Below, in pieces: positions 9,369 to 15,392 of a stretch of DNA of 20,288 nucleotides. Below the pieces are notes generated by a model, which ran no database searches, had not been told where the DNA came from, and worked only from the letters and a program-made list of their open reading frames with translations. Made by a program: the position numbers and the translations under genes. This DNA comes from JBDTSW01 sp039930945 (GTDB lineage Bacteria > Actinomycetota > Thermoleophilia > Solirubrobacterales > 70-9): contig JBDTSW010000029.1 of assembly GCA_039930945.1 (NCBI GenBank), forward strand, positions 1 to 20,288, in the 5' to 3' direction. Every line of letters begins with the position of its first letter. The stretch's first letter is position 1.

Positions 9369-9787
9369 TGCTGATGCCGAAGCGCGTCAAGTACCGCAAG
9401 GTCATGCGTGGCCGGCGGCGCGGCAATGCCAAGGGCGGCACCAACGTCTCCTTCGGCGAGTACGGACTGAAGGCGCTCGAGCGCGGCTGGATCACCAACC
9501 GCCAGATCGAGGCTGCCCGCGTCGCGATGACTCGCAAGATCAAGCGCGGCGGCAAGGTCTGGATCAACATCTTCCCCGACAAGCCGTTCACGAAGAAGCC
9601 CCTCGAGACCCGGATGGGCTCCGGCAAGGGGAACCCCGAGGGCTGGGTGGCCGTGGTCAAGCCCGGCCGGGTGATGTTCGAGCTTGCCGGCGTCGACGAC
9701 GAGCTCGCCCGCGAGGCGATGACGCTCGCCGGGCACAAGCTTCCGATCAAGACCAAGGTGGTCAGCCGCGAGGAGGCCGGCGGATGA
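9368..9787 (+). CDS. rplP: 50S ribosomal protein L16
   Basis: A 139-residue protein of the large-subunit core near the A-site tRNA elbow. MPKRVKYRKVMRGRRRG, the NVSFGEYGLKALERGWITNRQIEAAR segment and MGSGKGNPEGWVAVVKPGRVMFELAG are canonical. The start could be ATG 9368 (overlapping the rpsC stop as TGATG) or ATG 9374 two codons later, which gives the more usual MPKR beginning. The stop overlaps the rpmC start (ATGA). These overlaps suggest coupled translation through rpsC-rplP-rpmC-rpsQ. Confidence 0.98.
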   Translation: MLMPKRVKYRKVMRGRRRGNAKGGTNVSFGEYGLKALERGWITNRQIEAARVAMTRKIKRGGKVWINIFPDKPFTKKPLETRMGSGKGNPEGWVAVVKPGRVMFELAGVDDELAREAMTLAGHKLPIKTKVVSREEAGG

Positions 9788-9996
9788 AGGCCGCGGACGC
9801 CCATGCGCTTTCGGACCAGGATCTGGTCGAGCAGCTCAAGGACGCGAGGGAAAGCACCTTCAGCCTCCGTTTCCGCCACGCGACAGGCGAGCTGGAGAAC
9901 ACGGCCGGCCTGACCGACTCCCGGCGTGATCTGGCCCGCCTGATGACGATCGCGCGCGAGCGCGGCATCGATGTGAGCAAGGAGCTTCGCCAGTGA
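9784..9996 (+). CDS. rpmC: 50S ribosomal protein L29
   Basis: A 70-residue two-helix protein at the exit-tunnel rim next to L23. LSDQDLVEQLKDARESTFSLRFRHATGELENTAGL and RRDLARLMTIARERGID match the family. It overlaps rplP by 4 nt (ATGA) and rpsQ by one nt (TGATG). Position between L16 and S17 is universal in bacteria. Length is normal. Confidence 0.97.
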   Translation: MKAADAHALSDQDLVEQLKDARESTFSLRFRHATGELENTAGLTDSRRDLARLMTIARERGIDVSKELRQ

Positions 9997-10697
9997 TGGC
10001 AGACGAATCCAAGCAGGACCAAACCGAAGAGACCCAGGACGAGGCCGTCGCCGAGACGCCCGCAGAGGCCCCTGCCACCGAGGAGACTCCGGCTGAGGAA
10101 GCGTCAGACGAGACGCCCGCCAGCGCCAGCGACGAAGTCGCGGAAGACCAGGCCGAGCCTGCCGCCACGTCCGAGCCCGAACCCGACGACACCGGAAGCG
10201 AAGCTGAGGATGTCGGCGGAGGTACTCCTGAGGATGTCGTCGAAGAGGTTCTTTCCGCGAAGGAAAGACGCAAGCTCGACCGCTCGAGCGCGGCCGGCCC
10301 GGCCGGGCCCCAGCGCAGCCTCGAGGAGCGTCTCGGCGAGCGCGCCGAGGGCAGACGCCGCAACGCCGCCAACCGCAGCCGCTACCGCAAGCGCCAGCGC
10401 GACCGCGGTGGCGAGTCCGGCACCGGAACGCCGCCCAGCGATCGCGGTCCCGGCCCGAAGAAGGTCCGCCAGGGCAAGGTCGTCTCGACCAAGGCCGACA
10501 AGACGATCACGGTCCGGATCGAGGTCGCGCGCCGCCACCCCACCTACGAGAAGGTCGTCCGCCGCAGCGCCACGCTGCACGCGCACGACGCGACCAACCA
10601 GGCGCAGGAGGGCGACACCGTGCGCGTCGTCGAGACGCGCCCGCTCTCGCGCACCAAGCGCTGGCGCCTGGTCGAGATCGTCGAAAGGGCGCGGTAG
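9996..10697 (+). CDS. rpsQ: 30S ribosomal protein S17 with about 150-residue N-terminal extension
   Basis: The S17 core, which binds 16S rRNA helices in the body, occupies about residues 154-233. It reads KKVRQGKVVSTKADKTITVRI and then HAHDATNQAQEGDTVRVVETRPLSRTKRW. Typical S17 is about 80-100 residues. The N-terminal part is strongly acidic (1-90; Glu, Asp, Ala, Pro), includes a family C element (about 44-76), then becomes Arg-rich (107-140). The ATG at 9996 overlaps the rpmC stop (TGATG), supporting a long form. A shorter product would need internal initiation, and no obvious ribosome binding site precedes the core. A second TAG follows the stop at 10698, where a family A element begins. 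Confidence 0.93.
   Translation: MADESKQDQTEETQDEAVAETPAEAPATEETPAEEASDETPASASDEVAEDQAEPAATSEPEPDDTGSEAEDVGGGTPEDVVEEVLSAKERRKLDRSSAAGPAGPQRSLEERLGERAEGRRRNAANRSRYRKRQRDRGGESGTGTPPSDRGPGPKKVRQGKVVSTKADKTITVRIEVARRHPTYEKVVRRSATLHAHDATNQAQEGDTVRVVETRPLSRTKRWRLVEIVERAR
10125..10222 (+). repeat. Family C palindromic element inside rpsQ
   Basis: This is the partner of 9162-9259 in rpsC. Hairpin 1 is GCGAC (10129-10133), GAA, GTCGC (10137-10141). Hairpin 2 has outer stem CGACA (10187-10191) with TGTCG (10211-10215) and inner AGC-GAA-GCT (10197-10205). It is read in the same frame as in rpsC (A-S-D-E-V-A-E-D-Q-A here, T-S-G-E-A-A-V-D-Q-A there). The first 20 nt also match the intergenic copy at 15393-15411 almost exactly. 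Confidence 0.8.
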
Positions 10698-10863
10698 TAG
10701 CGGTGACTCCCCCCACGCCAGCACCCCGCACCCGGCTGCAAGCCATCGCCAGCCCGCGTCCTCAGTCGCTCGCGTGCCCTCTGGGCACGCCACGCTCCCT
10801 GCGTCCTCGCCTGGCTCGGCTTTCGCCGGCTGCGGCGCACCGGCGCAGGAGGAGGCACCGCTA
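10698..10863 (+). repeat. Family A palindromic spacer element, copy 3 (rpsQ-rplN)
   Basis: This 166-nt copy is gap-free against 7493-7658. The central hairpin is GCGTGCCC (10772-10779), loop TCT, GGGCACGC (10783-10790), the exact reverse complement of the copy 2 hairpin. GCGTCCTC occurs on both sides (10756-10763 and 10801-10808). The terminal AGGAGGAGG (10847-10855) is the rplN ribosome binding site. A 53-codon GTG frame (10703-10864) bridges the spacer and ends in TAATG at rplN. Its peptide shares 37 of 53 residues with the copy 2 frame, but without codon-position bias in the differences. Confidence 0.8.
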
Positions 10864-11232
10864 ATGGTCCAGCAGGAGACAAGGCTCAAGGTGGCGGACA
10901 ACTCGGGGGCTCGAGAGATCCTCTGCATCCGCGTCAAGGGCGGCTCGCACCGCCGCTACGCCGGGGTCGGCGACGTGATCACGGCCACGGTCAAGCAGGC
11001 GGCGCCGCGCGGCGCCGTGCGCAAGGGCGAGGTCGTCGAGGCTGTCGTCGTTCGCACCCGCAAGCAGCTTGGCCGCTCCGACGGCACCTACATCTCCTTC
11101 GACGAGAACGCCGCCGTGCTGATCGACCCGCAGGGCGTCCCCCGCGGCACCCGTATCTTCGGGCCGGTCGCCCGCGAGCTGCGCGAGCGCAACTTCATGC
11201 GGATCATCTCCCTCGCCCCGGAGGTGCTCTGA
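10864..11232 (+). CDS. rplN: 50S ribosomal protein L14
   Basis: A 122-residue protein at the subunit interface (bridge B8), also the docking site of RsfS in other bacteria. MVQQETRLKVADNSGAREI, the Lys/Arg-rich middle and GVPRGTRIFGPVARELRE are canonical. Length is exactly typical. The ATG at 10864 follows AGGAGGAGG; the longer in-frame reading through the upstream repeat is rejected because it lacks a ribosome binding site. It is the first gene of the spc block. rplX starts 2 nt after the stop. Confidence 0.98.
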   Translation: MVQQETRLKVADNSGAREILCIRVKGGSHRRYAGVGDVITATVKQAAPRGAVRKGEVVEAVVVRTRKQLGRSDGTYISFDENAAVLIDPQGVPRGTRIFGPVARELRERNFMRIISLAPEVL

Positions 11233-11234
11233 CC

Positions 11235-11576
11235 ATGTCGCGATCGATGCGCATCCGCACCGACGACCACGTCGTCATCACCTCCGGCAAGGACAAGGGC
11301 AAGACTGGCAAGGTCGTCCGCACCGAGCCCGGCCGCCGGCGCGTCTTCGTCGAGAACCTCAACATGGTCAAGCGCCACCAGCGCCCGCGCTCGGTCAAGG
11401 GCACCCAGCGCGGCGGCGAGGCCGGCGGGATCATCGAAAAGGAAGGCCCGATCGATGTCTCTAACGTGATGTTGGTGGACCCCGATACGAACAAGCCCAC
11501 GCGCGTCGGCGTGCGCACCGGCGACGATGGCAAGCGCAAGCGCTTCGCCAAGCGTTCCGGCAAGGCGATCGACTAG
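11235..11576 (+). CDS. rplX: 50S ribosomal protein L24
   Basis: A 113-residue assembly-initiator protein of the large subunit. The KOW-type segment DDHVVITSGKDKGKTGKVVRTEPGRRRVFVENLNMVKRH is diagnostic and is followed by IIEKEGPIDVSNVMLVDP. Length is normal. The start lies 2 nt after the rplN stop and rplE begins 9 nt after this gene, so it is within one transcript. No unusual features. Confidence 0.97.
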   Translation: MSRSMRIRTDDHVVITSGKDKGKTGKVVRTEPGRRRVFVENLNMVKRHQRPRSVKGTQRGGEAGGIIEKEGPIDVSNVMLVDPDTNKPTRVGVRTGDDGKRKRFAKRSGKAID

Positions 11577-11585
11577 GCAGCCGAG

Positions 11586-12404
11586 ATGGAATCCGCAACC
11601 CTTCCAGAGTCCCAGCGCGCAGTGCCGCCCCCGCGGCTGCGCGAGCGCTATCGCTCCGAGGTGGTCTCGGCGCTGACCTCGCAGTTCTCCTACGCCAACC
11701 CGATGGAGGTCCCGCGCCTGCAGAAGATCAACCTCAACATGGGCGTGGGGGAGGCCAAGCAGTCGACCCCGGTGCTCGAGGCGGCGACCGAGCAGCTGCA
11801 GACGATCGCCGGCCAGCGGCCGAGCATCCGCCGCGCCCGCAGGTCGATCGCCAATTTCAAGATCCGTGAGGGGATGCCGGTCGGCGTCGCGGTAACGCTG
11901 CGCGGCGCCCGCATGTGGGAGTTCCTCGACCGCCTGATCTCGATCGCGATCCCGCGCATCCGCGACTTCCGTGGCCTCAACCCGCGCTCGTTCGACGGTC
12001 GCGGCAACTACACGATGGGCGTCCGCGAGCAGCTGATCTTCCCGGAGATCGACTATGACTCGATCGACGAGGTCCGCGGCCTCGACGTCACGATCGCGAC
12101 CACGGCGAAGACCGACGAGGAGTCGTTCGCGCTGCTGCTGGCGCTCGGCATGCCATTCTCCAAGGAGGGTCGTCCAGGGACCGAGGACGAGGCGGCGGCG
12201 GCCGAGGAAGAGCGCCGGCACGAGGAGGCCCGCCTGCGCGCCGAGGCCGAGCAGGCGGCGCTCGAGCAGCTCAAGGCCGAGAACCCCGAGGCCTACGCCA
12301 AGCCCGAGAAGCCCGAGGAGGGCGCCGAGGACGGGGCGGAGGGCGCCGAGGGCGCCGCCGATACAGGCGGCGAGAAGGCCGACTCAAGCGAAGGAAGCGA
12401 GTAA
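11586..12404 (+). CDS. rplE: 50S ribosomal protein L5 with acidic helical tail
   Basis: L5 binds 5S rRNA in the central protuberance and contacts P-site tRNA. The core (about 18-192) contains NPMEVPRLQKINLNMGVGEA, the GQRPSIRRARRSIANFKIREGMPVG segment and RGLNPRSFDGRGNYTMGVREQLIFPEI. Typical L5 is about 180-190 residues; this one has 272. The extra C-terminal segment (about 196-272) begins with an Ala/Glu/Arg-rich stretch of probable coiled coil (203-232), then a Glu/Gly/Ala-rich acidic end. No family C element was recognised in this tail. A short N-terminal extension of about 15 residues is also present. rpsN follows after 8 nt. Confidence 0.97.
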   Translation: MESATLPESQRAVPPPRLRERYRSEVVSALTSQFSYANPMEVPRLQKINLNMGVGEAKQSTPVLEAATEQLQTIAGQRPSIRRARRSIANFKIREGMPVGVAVTLRGARMWEFLDRLISIAIPRIRDFRGLNPRSFDGRGNYTMGVREQLIFPEIDYDSIDEVRGLDVTIATTAKTDEESFALLLALGMPFSKEGRPGTEDEAAAAEEERRHEEARLRAEAEQAALEQLKAENPEAYAKPEKPEEGAEDGAEGAEGAADTGGEKADSSEGSE

Positions 12405-12412
12405 GCACCCAG

Positions 12413-12598
12413 ATGGCAAAGACATCGAAGATCGTCAAGCAGGGCCGCACGCCCAAGTACAAGACCCGAGCCCACAACCGCTGCCGGCGGTGCGGGCGCC
12501 CGCGCGCCTATTACCGCAAGTTCGGCCTCTGCCGGCTCTGCCTGCGCCACGCCGCGCACAACGGCTACATCCCGGGACTGACGAAGTCGAGCTGGTAG
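12413..12598 (+). CDS. rpsN: 30S ribosomal protein S14, zinc-binding type Z
   Basis: A 61-residue S14 with the four-cysteine zinc ribbon (C24, C27, C40, C43; CxxC-x12-CxxC), so the C+ short form. The C-terminus GYIPGLTKSSW is typical. Its place between rplE and rpsH is standard for type Z S14 and fits an actinobacterium or firmicute. Zinc-independent paralogs, if any, would be elsewhere in the genome under Zur control, which cannot be seen here. The stop TAG is directly followed by the rpsH ATG. Confidence 0.98.
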   Translation: MAKTSKIVKQGRTPKYKTRAHNRCRRCGRPRAYYRKFGLCRLCLRHAAHNGYIPGLTKSSW

Positions 12599-12997
12599 AT
12601 GACGGTCACCGACCCCGTATCCGACTACCTGACGCGCGTCCGCAACGCGCTCGCCGCCCACCACTCCGAGGTGGAGATCCCCGCTTCGCGGCTGAAGCGG
12701 GAGATGTCGCGCATCCTCAAGGAGCAGGGATACATCACCGACTTCGCGATCGAGCCGACGGCCGTCGGCGAGGTGATCAAGATCGAGCTCAAGTACACCG
12801 ACGCCCGCCGCCCGGTGATCTCCGGCCTCAGCCGCGTCTCGCGCCCGGGGCGGCGCCGGTATGTCTCCGGCGACCAGGTCCCGCGGGTGATGGGCGGCAT
12901 GGGCACCGCGATCGTCTCGACGTCGTCCGGTGTGATGAGCGGTCACCAGGCCAAGCACAAGGGCGTCGGCGGCGAGGTCGTCGCCTACGTCTGGTGA
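12599..12997 (+). CDS. rpsH: 30S ribosomal protein S8
   Basis: A 132-residue 16S rRNA-binding protein, which autoregulates the spc operon in E. coli by binding mRNA. VTDPVSDYLTRVRNALAAHH, VPRVMGGMGTAIVSTSSGVMS and GEVVAYVW are canonical. The start immediately follows the rpsN stop with no gap. The stop is followed by a family B two-hairpin element before rplF instead of the usual tight junction. Confidence 0.98.
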   Translation: MTVTDPVSDYLTRVRNALAAHHSEVEIPASRLKREMSRILKEQGYITDFAIEPTAVGEVIKIELKYTDARRPVISGLSRVSRPGRRRYVSGDQVPRVMGGMGTAIVSTSSGVMSGHQAKHKGVGGEVVAYVW

Positions 12998-13006
12998 GTG
13001 TGTGAG

Positions 13007-13063
13007 ATGAGAGGCCCTAGCCTCGAAACCAGGATGTCAGGCGGCGAAGCCGCCGCAGGTGAT
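13007..13063 (+). repeat. Family B two-hairpin element, copy 1 (rpsH-rplF)
   Basis: Hairpin 1 is GAGGC (13011-13015), loop CCTA, GCCTC (13020-13024). The linker includes CGAAACC. Hairpin 2 is GGCGGC (13040-13045), GAA, GCCGCC (13049-13054), followed by GCAGGTGAT, which contains the rplF ribosome binding site. The 57 nt align without gaps to 13949-14005 with 12 differences by hand count. One A-to-G change in stem 1 is matched by T-to-C in its partner. A 20-codon frame (13007-13069) bridges to rplF, ending in ATGA. Confidence 0.75.
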
Positions 13064-13065
13064 TC

Positions 13066-13599
13066 ATGAGCCGGATCGGAAGAAAGCCCGTGCAGATCCC
13101 CGAGGGGGTCAAGGTCGACGTCGGCACCGGGCGCGTCTCGGTGAACGGGCCCAAGGGCGAGCTCACCCAGGTCGTGAGCCCCGAGATGGGCGTCTCGATC
13201 GACGAGCGCACGCTGACCGTCACCCGTCCGACGGACCGCGGCCAGCACCGTGCGCTGCATGGGCTCACCCGCAGCCTGATCGCGAACATGGTCGAAGGAG
13301 TCACCTCGGGGTTCGAGAAGCGCCTCGAGATCCAGGGCGTGGGCTATCGAGCCCGCCTCCAGGGGAAGGCGCTCGAGCTCAGCGTCGGCTACTCGCACAC
13401 GGTCGCGATCCCGGCCCCCGACGGAATCGACTTCGAGGTCCCGCAGCCCACCGAGGTGATCGTCCGCGGGATCGACAAGCAGCTCGTCGGCGAGACCGCC
13501 GCCCGCATCCGTCGCGTGCGCCCGCCCGAGCCCTACAAGGGCAAGGGCATCCGCTACGCCGACGAGTACGTCCGCCGCAAGGTCGGTAAGCGCGCATGA
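13066..13599 (+). CDS. rplF: 50S ribosomal protein L6
   Basis: A 177-residue protein near the sarcin-ricin loop and factor-binding site. MSRIGRKPVQIPEGVKV at the start and the C-terminal signature RPPEPYKGKGIRYADE (about 150-167) identify it. Length is normal. It overlaps rplR by 4 nt (ATGA). AGGTGA just upstream is the likely ribosome binding site and lies within the right end of a family B element. Confidence 0.98.
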   Translation: MSRIGRKPVQIPEGVKVDVGTGRVSVNGPKGELTQVVSPEMGVSIDERTLTVTRPTDRGQHRALHGLTRSLIANMVEGVTSGFEKRLEIQGVGYRARLQGKALELSVGYSHTVAIPAPDGIDFEVPQPTEVIVRGIDKQLVGETAARIRRVRPPEPYKGKGIRYADEYVRRKVGKRA

Positions 13600-13949
13600 C
13601 GGTCAAGACCAAGCCTCAGCGCCGGCTGCGCCGCCGCCGCCGGGTGCGGGCGCGGATCCGCGGCACGGCCGAGCGTCCGCGTCTGTCGGTGTTTCGCTCG
13701 AACCGCGGCGTCTTCGCGCAGCTGATCGACGACAACAGCGGTCATACGCTCGCCGCGGTCACCTGGATGGAGCCCGACCTGCGCAAGCTGGATCCCTCGG
13801 AGCAGGCGAAGAAGGCCGGAGAGCTGCTCGCGTCTCGGGCGAAGAAGGCCGGCATCGAGACCTGCGTGTTCGACCGCGGCGGGTACCGCTACCACGGCCG
13901 CGTCCGTGCCCTCGCCGACGGAGCCCGCGAGGGCGGGCTGAAGTTCTGA
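13596..13949 (+). CDS. rplR: 50S ribosomal protein L18
   Basis: A 117-residue 5S rRNA-binding protein of the central protuberance. The basic N-terminus (RRLRRRRRVRARIRGTAERPRLSVFRSNRGVFAQLIDD) and the C-terminal FDRGGYRYHGRVRALADGAREGGL are canonical. The start ATG overlaps the rplF stop, suggesting coupled translation. The stop overlaps the first codon of a second family B element (TGATG at 13947-13951). Confidence 0.98.
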   Translation: MTVKTKPQRRLRRRRRVRARIRGTAERPRLSVFRSNRGVFAQLIDDNSGHTLAAVTWMEPDLRKLDPSEQAKKAGELLASRAKKAGIETCVFDRGGYRYHGRVRALADGAREGGLKF

Positions 13950-14005
13950 TGAGGGGCCATGGCCCCGAAACCGGCATCACAGGCGGCAGGGCCGCCGCAG
14001 GGGAT
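13949..14005 (+). repeat. Family B two-hairpin element, copy 2 (rplR-rpsE)
   Basis: Hairpin 1 is the palindrome GGGGCC-AT-GGCCCC (13953-13966). Hairpin 2 is GGCGGC (13982-13987), AGG, GCCGCC (13991-13996), followed by GCAGGGGAT. The CGAAACC linker is identical to copy 1. Relative to copy 1, the hairpin loops have changed more than the stems. A 28-codon frame (ATG 13949 to TGA 14035) starts on the rplR stop and ends overlapping the rpsE start as ATGA. rpsE itself has no strong ribosome binding site, so coupling through this frame is possible. Confidence 0.75.
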
Positions 14006-14031
14006 CGGGGACCCGCTACGGTGATCGATCG

Positions 14032-14706
14032 ATGACCCGGAACGTCGAGATAGAGAGCGTCAGCCCGCAGGGACTCGACCTGCAGGAGCGCGTGATCGAG
14101 ATCAACCGCGTGGCCAAGGTGGTCAAGGGCGGTCGCCGGTTCTCGTTCACGGCGCTGGTCGCGGTCGGCGACGAGGAGTCCGTGGTGGGCATCGGCTACG
14201 GCAAGGCCCGAGAGGTCCCGCTGGCGATCCAGAAGGCCGTCGAGAACGCGCGCAAGAGCCTGGTCCGGATCCCCAAGTACGGGCAGACGATCCCGCATCG
14301 AACGATTGGCCGCTTCGGCGCCGGCCATGTCGTCCTGCGCCCGGCCAGCCCGGGTACCGGCGTGATCGCCGGCGGCGGGGTCCGCGCGGTGCTCGAGCTC
14401 GCCGGGATCCGCGACGTGCTCTCGAAGAGCATCGGCACGCAGAACCCGATCAACCTCGTCAAGGCGACGATGGAGGGCCTCACCGGCCTCCGTCGCCCCG
14501 AGCAGGTGGCCAAGCTCCGCGGCCTCAGCGTCAGGCAGGTCCTCGGCATCTACAAGGACGATGGCCCCACCAAGACCCTGAACGGGGACGACCAGCCGGC
14601 GCCGGTCACCGCCGAGGCCGTTGTGGCCGAGGGCGATCCTGCCCCGGCCGCGGCTGATCCTCCCGACGAGGCAGCGCCGAGCGTTGGGAAGACTCCCGAT
14701 GCCTGA
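14032..14706 (+). CDS. rpsE: 30S ribosomal protein S5 with acidic C-terminal tail
   Basis: A 224-residue S5, important for decoding fidelity and mRNA unwinding. The double-stranded-RNA-binding-like N-terminal domain contains LQERVIEINRVAKVVKGGRRFSFTALVAVGD (17-47). The C-terminal domain contains RPASPGTGVIAGGGVRAVLELAGI and NLVKATMEGL. The family core ends near 172. The remaining 50 residues are rich in Ala, Pro, Asp and Glu. The last 8 nt overlap rpmD. Only a weak ribosome binding site precedes the ATG. Confidence 0.97.
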   Translation: MTRNVEIESVSPQGLDLQERVIEINRVAKVVKGGRRFSFTALVAVGDEESVVGIGYGKAREVPLAIQKAVENARKSLVRIPKYGQTIPHRTIGRFGAGHVVLRPASPGTGVIAGGGVRAVLELAGIRDVLSKSIGTQNPINLVKATMEGLTGLRRPEQVAKLRGLSVRQVLGIYKDDGPTKTLNGDDQPAPVTAEAVVAEGDPAPAAADPPDEAAPSVGKTPDA

Positions 14707-14887
14707 CCTCACCCTGCGCCAGGTCCGTTCGGCCAACGGCGCCAGCCCGGCGCAGCGTGACACGCTGCGCTCGCTCAGGCTGGGCCGCATCGGCCGCCAG
14801 AGCACGATGTCGCAGACGCCGCAGCTCGACGGCATGATCCGCGTCGTCTCCCACCTGGTCGAGGTCGAAGAGCGAGGCGGCTCCTGA
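14699..14887 (+). CDS. rpmD: 50S ribosomal protein L30
   Basis: A 62-residue protein, normal for bacterial L30. LRQVRSANGASPAQRDTLRSLRLGRIGRQSTMSQTPQLDGMIRVVSHLVEVEE matches the family, including the conserved LG(L/R)xR and GM-x-R-x-V-xHLVxVEE segments. It overlaps rpsE by 8 nt and rplO by one nt (TGATG). L30 is absent from some bacterial lineages but common in actinobacteria. Confidence 0.96.
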   Translation: MPDLTLRQVRSANGASPAQRDTLRSLRLGRIGRQSTMSQTPQLDGMIRVVSHLVEVEERGGS

Positions 14888-15381
14888 TGGCCCGCCTCGA
14901 TCCCGAGGACGTCGGCCTGCACACGGTCCGGCCCAAGCCGGGCTCGCGCAGCTCGCGCAGGCGCGTGGGCCGCGGCGAGGGCTCGGGCCACGGCAAGACC
15001 TCCGGCCGCGGCCACAAGGGCTACGGCTCCCGCTCGGGCTCGAAGAGCAAGGCCGCTTACGAGGGCGGCCAGAATCCGATCCACATGCGGATGCGGAAGC
15101 TGCGGGGGCCGAACAAGAAGATGTCGATGCCGTTCGAGCCCTTCCGAACGCACACCCAGCCGGTCAACGTCTCCGACCTCGAGGAGCGCTTCGAGGCGGG
15201 CGCCGAAGTCACTCCCCAGAGCTTGAGGGCCGCCGGGCTGGCGAAGCGCAGGCACCCGGTCAAGGTCCTCGGTCGAGGCGAGCTCTCGAAGAAGCTGACC
15301 GTCAGGGTCCACGGTTTCAGCGCCACCGCCCGCGAGAAGATCGAGAAGGCCGGCGGAACCTGCGAGGTACTTGGGGCGTGA
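14887..15381 (+). CDS. rplO: 50S ribosomal protein L15
   Basis: A 164-residue late-assembly protein of the large subunit. The Gly/Arg/Lys-rich N-terminal extension RRRVGRGEGSGHGKTSGRGHKG is diagnostic. The C-terminal globular domain has VLGRGELSKKLTVRVHGFSATAREKIEKAGGTCEVL. Length is close to normal (about 145-150), with a slightly longer N-terminus. The start overlaps rpmD (TGATG). A 118-nt spacer with a family C element separates it from secY. Confidence 0.97.
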   Translation: MARLDPEDVGLHTVRPKPGSRSSRRRVGRGEGSGHGKTSGRGHKGYGSRSGSKSKAAYEGGQNPIHMRMRKLRGPNKKMSMPFEPFRTHTQPVNVSDLEERFEAGAEVTPQSLRAAGLAKRRHPVKVLGRGELSKKLTVRVHGFSATAREKIEKAGGTCEVLGA

Positions 15382-15392
15382 CGCTCGCCCGG

